From: an uncultured Eubacteriales bacterium
GTDB lineage: Bacteria > Bacillota > Clostridia > UMGS1883 > UMGS1540
Direction of reading: 5' to 3'
DNA: 8,960 nt
NCBI GenBank assembly: GCA_900552775.1
Contig: USAP01000066.1
Coordinates: 1 to 8,960 of the forward strand
Part shown: one piece after another, positions 5,654 to 8,960 of the stretch
Position numbering within the stretch: position 1 is the stretch's first letter
How the letters are laid out: every line of letters begins with the position of its first letter
Position numbers and translations under genes: made by a program
Notes under the pieces: generated by a model
The model's database searches: none
Told to the model about the DNA's origin: nothing
Seen by the model: the letters and a program-made list of their open reading frames with translations, nothing else

Positions 5654-8600
5654 ATGAATATTTTTTTGGATCCGCTTTTTCGGCTGCCGGGCTTTGAAAA
5701 GCTGTGTGCGGCTGCGGAAAAGGGCGGAAAAATCGGAGTTTCGGGAGTTTCCGAAACGTCAAAATCACATATTCTTGCCGGAATTGCGCAAAAAACGGGC
5801 AAAAGGCTTTGCATTGTGGCGGCAAACGAGCCGCTTGCAAAGCAATACCATGAGGAACTCGGAGCTTTCATGCCGACGCCGCCCGCAAGGCTTATGGCGG
5901 ACGATGTGACGGCGGGCGATGCCCTTGCGGCAAGCTACGATCTTCACGCGGCAAGAATAGAAGCTTTGAATATGATACACGGCGGAGCGTCTGCGGTTAT
6001 GAGTGCGGCGGCGCTTTGCTGTTTTGTCATGCCCGAAAAAGAGTTTGAAGAAAAGACGCTTATTATAGAATACGGCAAAACGGTTGAGGACATAAGCAAA
6101 ACTCTTGTCGACATGGGCTACAGCCGCACGCCGGAGGTTACGGGGTGCGGACAGTTTGCGCTGCGCGGCGGAATTTGCGACGTTTTCTCGCCTGCGGCGG
6201 AAAACGCATACAGAATAGAATTTTTTGACGATGAGGTAGACAGCATACGCATTTTCGACGTTAAAACTCAGCTTTCGACCGAGAATGCCGAAAGAGCGGT
6301 TATAATTCCGGCGGATGCGGACAAGGGAAGCGCATATGTGACCGACTGGTTCGGGGACGGCACGCTTTTTGTTTTTGACGAGCCGAAAAGGCTTTGCGAG
6401 AGCGCGGCGGATTTTGCGGCAAGCGTTGAAGAAAAACTTGCGGACAAAATGCTTTCGGGCGGAGATATAAAAAATTATCCGATTGCGGACTTTAAAAAGC
6501 TTGAAAGCGAAATGGAGAAAAAAACGCTCCTCGGCGTCGGCGCGCTGAGCGCATCGGGCGGCGGATTTCTGCCCGGCGCCACGTTTGATTTCGGGGTTAA
6601 AGTCCTTTCGAGCTATTCGGGTGATACGGCGGCTCTGGCGGACGATGTTATATACTGGCGCAAAACCGGATACACAATTTTCATAATGGCGGGGAGCGAT
6701 GCGCGCGCGGCAGGTATTCACGAGCTTTTGGAGGATAAGGGTCTTCCGTCGGAAATACTTGAAAACACCAAATTTCCGCAGGAGGGTGTAGCCGGGATAT
6801 ATTCGGTATACATCCCGAAAAGCTTCGAATATCCTTCGGCAAAGGTTGTGTTTGTGAGCGGAAGCGACCTTTTCACGGAAAAACGGACGCACAGAAGAAA
6901 AAGCGCGGACGCCGGCAAGGCAATACGAAGCTTTGACGAGCTTGCCATAGGCGACTATGTGGTTCACCGCACGCACGGTATAGGCAGATTTACGGAGCTT
7001 GTCTCGATAAACGTGGGCGGAGCCTCGCGCGATTATCTTAAAATAGATTATCAGGGGACGGATGTTTTGTACGTGCCCGTAAACCAGCTGAATCTTCTTT
7101 ACAAATATTCCCATGCCGGGGAGGACACGCCGAAGCCTAAGATAAACAAACTCGGCGGAACACAGTGGCAGAACACGAAAAACAAGGTGCGCCAAAGCGC
7201 GAAAAAGCTTGCCATAAAACTTATAGAACTGTATGCGGAGAGAAGCCGCATGCGCGGCCACGCGTTTTCAAAGGACACCTCGTGGCAGACGGAGTTTGAA
7301 GACGAGTTCCAGTATGAGGAAACGCCCGACCAGCTCAAAAGCATTGAGGAAATCAAGCGCGACATGGAAAAAGAATGTCCCATGGACAGACTTTTGTGCG
7401 GAGACGTGGGCTACGGCAAAACGGAGGTTGCGATGCGCGCCGCGTTCAAGTGCGTGACGGACGGGTTCCAGTGCGCATATCTTGTGCCCACCACCATTTT
7501 GGCGCAGCAGCATTTCGGCAGCTTTTTAAAGAGAATGCAGTCTTTCCCCGTGAAAATCGAGATGCTCTCGCGCTTCCGTACGGCGGCGCAGCAGCGCGAA
7601 ATACTTAAAAAATTAAAAAGCGGCGAAATTGATATTATAATAGGAACGCACCGCCTTTTGGGCGACGATGTGGAGTTTAAAAAACTCGGACTTCTTGTAA
7701 TTGACGAGGAGCAGCGCTTCGGTGTGGCGCACAAAGAAAAAATAAAAAATTTAAAGCGCGGCATAGACGTGCTCACCCTGACCGCGACGCCCATTCCGCG
7801 CACGCTGAACATGGCAATGAGCGGAATACGCGACATGAGCGTCATCGCCATGCCGCCCGAGGACCGGCACGCAATTCAGACATATGTTATGGAATACAGC
7901 GACGGCATTGCCGCAGACGCCATCGGCCGCGAGCTTCAGCGCGGAGGGCAGGTGTATTACGTATACAACAGGATTTCAGGTATTTACACCAAGGCGGAAA
8001 AACTGCAGGCAATTTTCCCCGAGGCGCGCATTGCCGTGGCGCACGGAAGAATGAACGAGCGCGAGCTTGAGGACATAATGCTCAAAATGCTGCGCGGAGA
8101 GATAGACGTTTTGGTCTGCACAACAATAATCGAAACGGGACTCGATATCCCGAACGTAAACACAATGATTGTAGAAAATGCCGACTGCATGGGTCTTTCT
8201 CAGCTTTATCAGCTGCGCGGAAGGGTTGGGCGTTCGGACAGAATCGCATATGCGTATCTGATGTTCAAGCCGGACAAATCCCTTTCCGAGGTTGCGGAAA
8301 AAAGGCTTGTTGCAATTAAAGAATTTACGGAGCTCGGCGCAGGCTTTAAAATAGCGCTGCGCGACCTTGAAATACGCGGTGCGGGCGATATTTTCGGGCC
8401 CGAGCAGCACGGGTTTATGTCAACCGTCGGCTACGACATGTACATGCGGCTTTTAAACGAGGAAATTGCGGAGCTGCGCGGCGGCGAAAACGTTCCGCAC
8501 AAGACGGAGGCTGTGATAGACCTTGCCGTGGACGCCGGTATCCCCGAAAGCTATATAGGCGACACAAGACAGCGTCTTGAGGCTTACAGAACCATTGCCG

Positions 8601-8905
8601 ATATTGAAAGCGATGAAGACAAGGTCCGCGTGTCGGGCGAGCTTTGCGACCGCTACGGCGATCTGCCGCACGAAACGCTTATGCTTATCGAGGTGGCGTC
8701 GCTTCGCGTTTACGCCTCCGAGGCGGGCATACGCGAAATTCAGGGCAGCGGAAACAAAATTGTGCTCACGGTGGACGAAAACAATCTGGCGTACTGCATT
8801 ATGTCGGCAGCAAGGAAGGACTGCTCACAGCCGCGCTGGACGAAGTCTACGATTCCGAAACGGAAGACATTCTTACCGACATGGTACGTGAGCCACGCCC
8901 GTTGA
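5654..8905 (+). CDS. mfd: Transcription-repair coupling factor Mfd, C-terminus disrupted
   Basis: DNA translocase that removes RNA polymerase stalled at lesions and recruits UvrA for strand-specific repair. The N-terminal part is the UvrB-like module (about 1-220), whose first nucleotide loop is degenerate (GVSGVSETSKS) as usual; GQFALRGGICDVFSP marks its UvrA-binding part. The polymerase-binding CarD-like domain starts near 430 (IGDYVVHRTHGIGRF) and runs to VLYVPVNQLNLLYKY. The translocase motor has Walker A GDVGYGKT (583-590), DEEQ (684-687), TATPIPRT (710-717), GLDIPN (829-834) and QLYQLRGRVGR (850-860). The C-terminal TRCF domain is recognisable from about 950 to residue 1045 or so. After that the frame runs into about 35 basic, unfamiliar residues and stops at 8905. 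Total length is 1083, against about 1150-1180 in E. coli and Bacillus. True Mfd coding probably ends near 8790, at a junction with unrelated DNA. The start has GGAG (5644-5647) 6 bases upstream. Confidence 0.9.
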   Translation: MNIFLDPLFRLPGFEKLCAAAEKGGKIGVSGVSETSKSHILAGIAQKTGKRLCIVAANEPLAKQYHEELGAFMPTPPARLMADDVTAGDALAASYDLHAARIEALNMIHGGASAVMSAAALCCFVMPEKEFEEKTLIIEYGKTVEDISKTLVDMGYSRTPEVTGCGQFALRGGICDVFSPAAENAYRIEFFDDEVDSIRIFDVKTQLSTENAERAVIIPADADKGSAYVTDWFGDGTLFVFDEPKRLCESAADFAASVEEKLADKMLSGGDIKNYPIADFKKLESEMEKKTLLGVGALSASGGGFLPGATFDFGVKVLSSYSGDTAALADDVIYWRKTGYTIFIMAGSDARAAGIHELLEDKGLPSEILENTKFPQEGVAGIYSVYIPKSFEYPSAKVVFVSGSDLFTEKRTHRRKSADAGKAIRSFDELAIGDYVVHRTHGIGRFTELVSINVGGASRDYLKIDYQGTDVLYVPVNQLNLLYKYSHAGEDTPKPKINKLGGTQWQNTKNKVRQSAKKLAIKLIELYAERSRMRGHAFSKDTSWQTEFEDEFQYEETPDQLKSIEEIKRDMEKECPMDRLLCGDVGYGKTEVAMRAAFKCVTDGFQCAYLVPTTILAQQHFGSFLKRMQSFPVKIEMLSRFRTAAQQREILKKLKSGEIDIIIGTHRLLGDDVEFKKLGLLVIDEEQRFGVAHKEKIKNLKRGIDVLTLTATPIPRTLNMAMSGIRDMSVIAMPPEDRHAIQTYVMEYSDGIAADAIGRELQRGGQVYYVYNRISGIYTKAEKLQAIFPEARIAVAHGRMNERELEDIMLKMLRGEIDVLVCTTIIETGLDIPNVNTMIVENADCMGLSQLYQLRGRVGRSDRIAYAYLMFKPDKSLSEVAEKRLVAIKEFTELGAGFKIALRDLEIRGAGDIFGPEQHGFMSTVGYDMYMRLLNEEIAELRGGENVPHKTEAVIDLAVDAGIPESYIGDTRQRLEAYRTIADIESDEDKVRVSGELCDRYGDLPHETLMLIEVASLRVYASEAGIREIQGSGNKIVLTVDENNLAYCIMSAARKDCSQPRWTKSTIPKRKTFLPTWYVSHAR

Positions 8906-8960
8906 TTGCCGACATGTGGCGCAGAATCGTGGCGGTGAACGCACGCAGACCGATTCAGGT
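8782..8960 (+). CDS. Partial TetR-family regulator, start missing and 3' end beyond the window
   Basis: In the frame beginning at 8782, different from the mfd frame, the DNA reads QSGVLHYVGSKEGLL, continues TAALDEVYDSETEDIL and stays open to the last base. The pattern V-L-H-Y-V-G-S-K-E-G-L-L matches the end of the TetR helix-turn-helix (consensus like LYxHFxSKeeLl), followed by the acidic helix and a hydrophobic helix (RPLIADMWRRIVAVNARRP) that begin the ligand-binding domain. Upstream of 8782 the same frame (QNCAHGGRK) has no TetR likeness, so the first 30 to 40 residues with helices 1 and 2 are absent. The HYVGSKEGLL wording is reminiscent of actinobacterial TetR proteins. That suggests DNA of other origin fused to mfd, by recombination or by assembly error. 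Confidence 0.65.

Noticed and set aside
5629..5697. A 22-codon frame starting in the pth-mfd gap and overlapping the mfd start
   Set aside because: Considered as a possible remnant of fin, but it is too short, has no zinc-ribbon cysteines, and the GGAG site lies inside it and serves the mfd ATG.
5765..7261. Very long open frame (498 codons) on the - strand opposite mfd
   Set aside because: It lies wholly antisense to a convincing mfd frame, has no recognisable domain and is extremely rich in Arg/Lys/His/Ala. Such frames arise as a by-product of mfd codon bias.
8806..8905. Simple single-base sequencing frameshift in mfd as the cause of the odd C-terminus
   Set aside because: The alternative frames after 8806 do not resume a TRCF-domain sequence; one has an early stop and the other reads as TetR. 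A one-base error does not explain the data.

Overview
The window looks like an endospore-forming, low-to-mid GC member of Clostridia, probably an uncultured gut-type lineage. The grounds are a clear forespore sigma factor (SigG), a Firmicutes-style pth-mfd pair, and strong AGGAGG-like ribosome binding sites. All supported genes lie on the + strand. I see no RNA gene, CRISPR array, insertion sequence or integrase, and no obvious new defence or mobile system. The most interesting material is regulatory, plus a suspicious junction at the right end.

Layout. Positions 1-126 hold an extended -10 promoter preceded by two perfect 10-base repeats at 11-base spacing, typical of an OmpR/PhoB-class response-regulator site. 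It drives a KdpD-like sensor kinase that lacks the usual cytoplasmic N-terminal half (127-1233) and an overlapping KdpE-like response regulator (1196-1930). No potassium-transport genes are in view. A 130-base leader (1931-2060) then precedes sigG (2061-2834). It holds a candidate SigF/SigG-type promoter, an 11-bp hairpin, and a C-rich segment complementary to the sigG Shine-Dalgarno sequence. The gap 2835-2994 holds a GC-rich palindromic repeat, a perfect-consensus SigA promoter and an operator-like palindrome over its start point.

That promoter appears to drive a tight operon: PHP-family histidinol-phosphatase-like protein (2995-3792), short-form adenosylhomocysteinase AhcY (3810-5045), peptidyl-tRNA hydrolase Pth (5052-5627) and transcription-repair coupling factor Mfd (5654-8905 as read). 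The gaps are 17, 6 and 26 bases. The genes are linked by housekeeping roles (methyl-cycle recycling, peptidyl-tRNA rescue, repair at stalled polymerase) more than by one pathway.

Right end. Mfd is convincing up to about 8790. There its C-terminal domain stops short and the same DNA, in another frame, encodes the second half of a TetR-type helix-turn-helix and the start of its ligand-binding domain, open to the window edge. This is either a chimeric assembly join or a real deletion/recombination that truncates Mfd.
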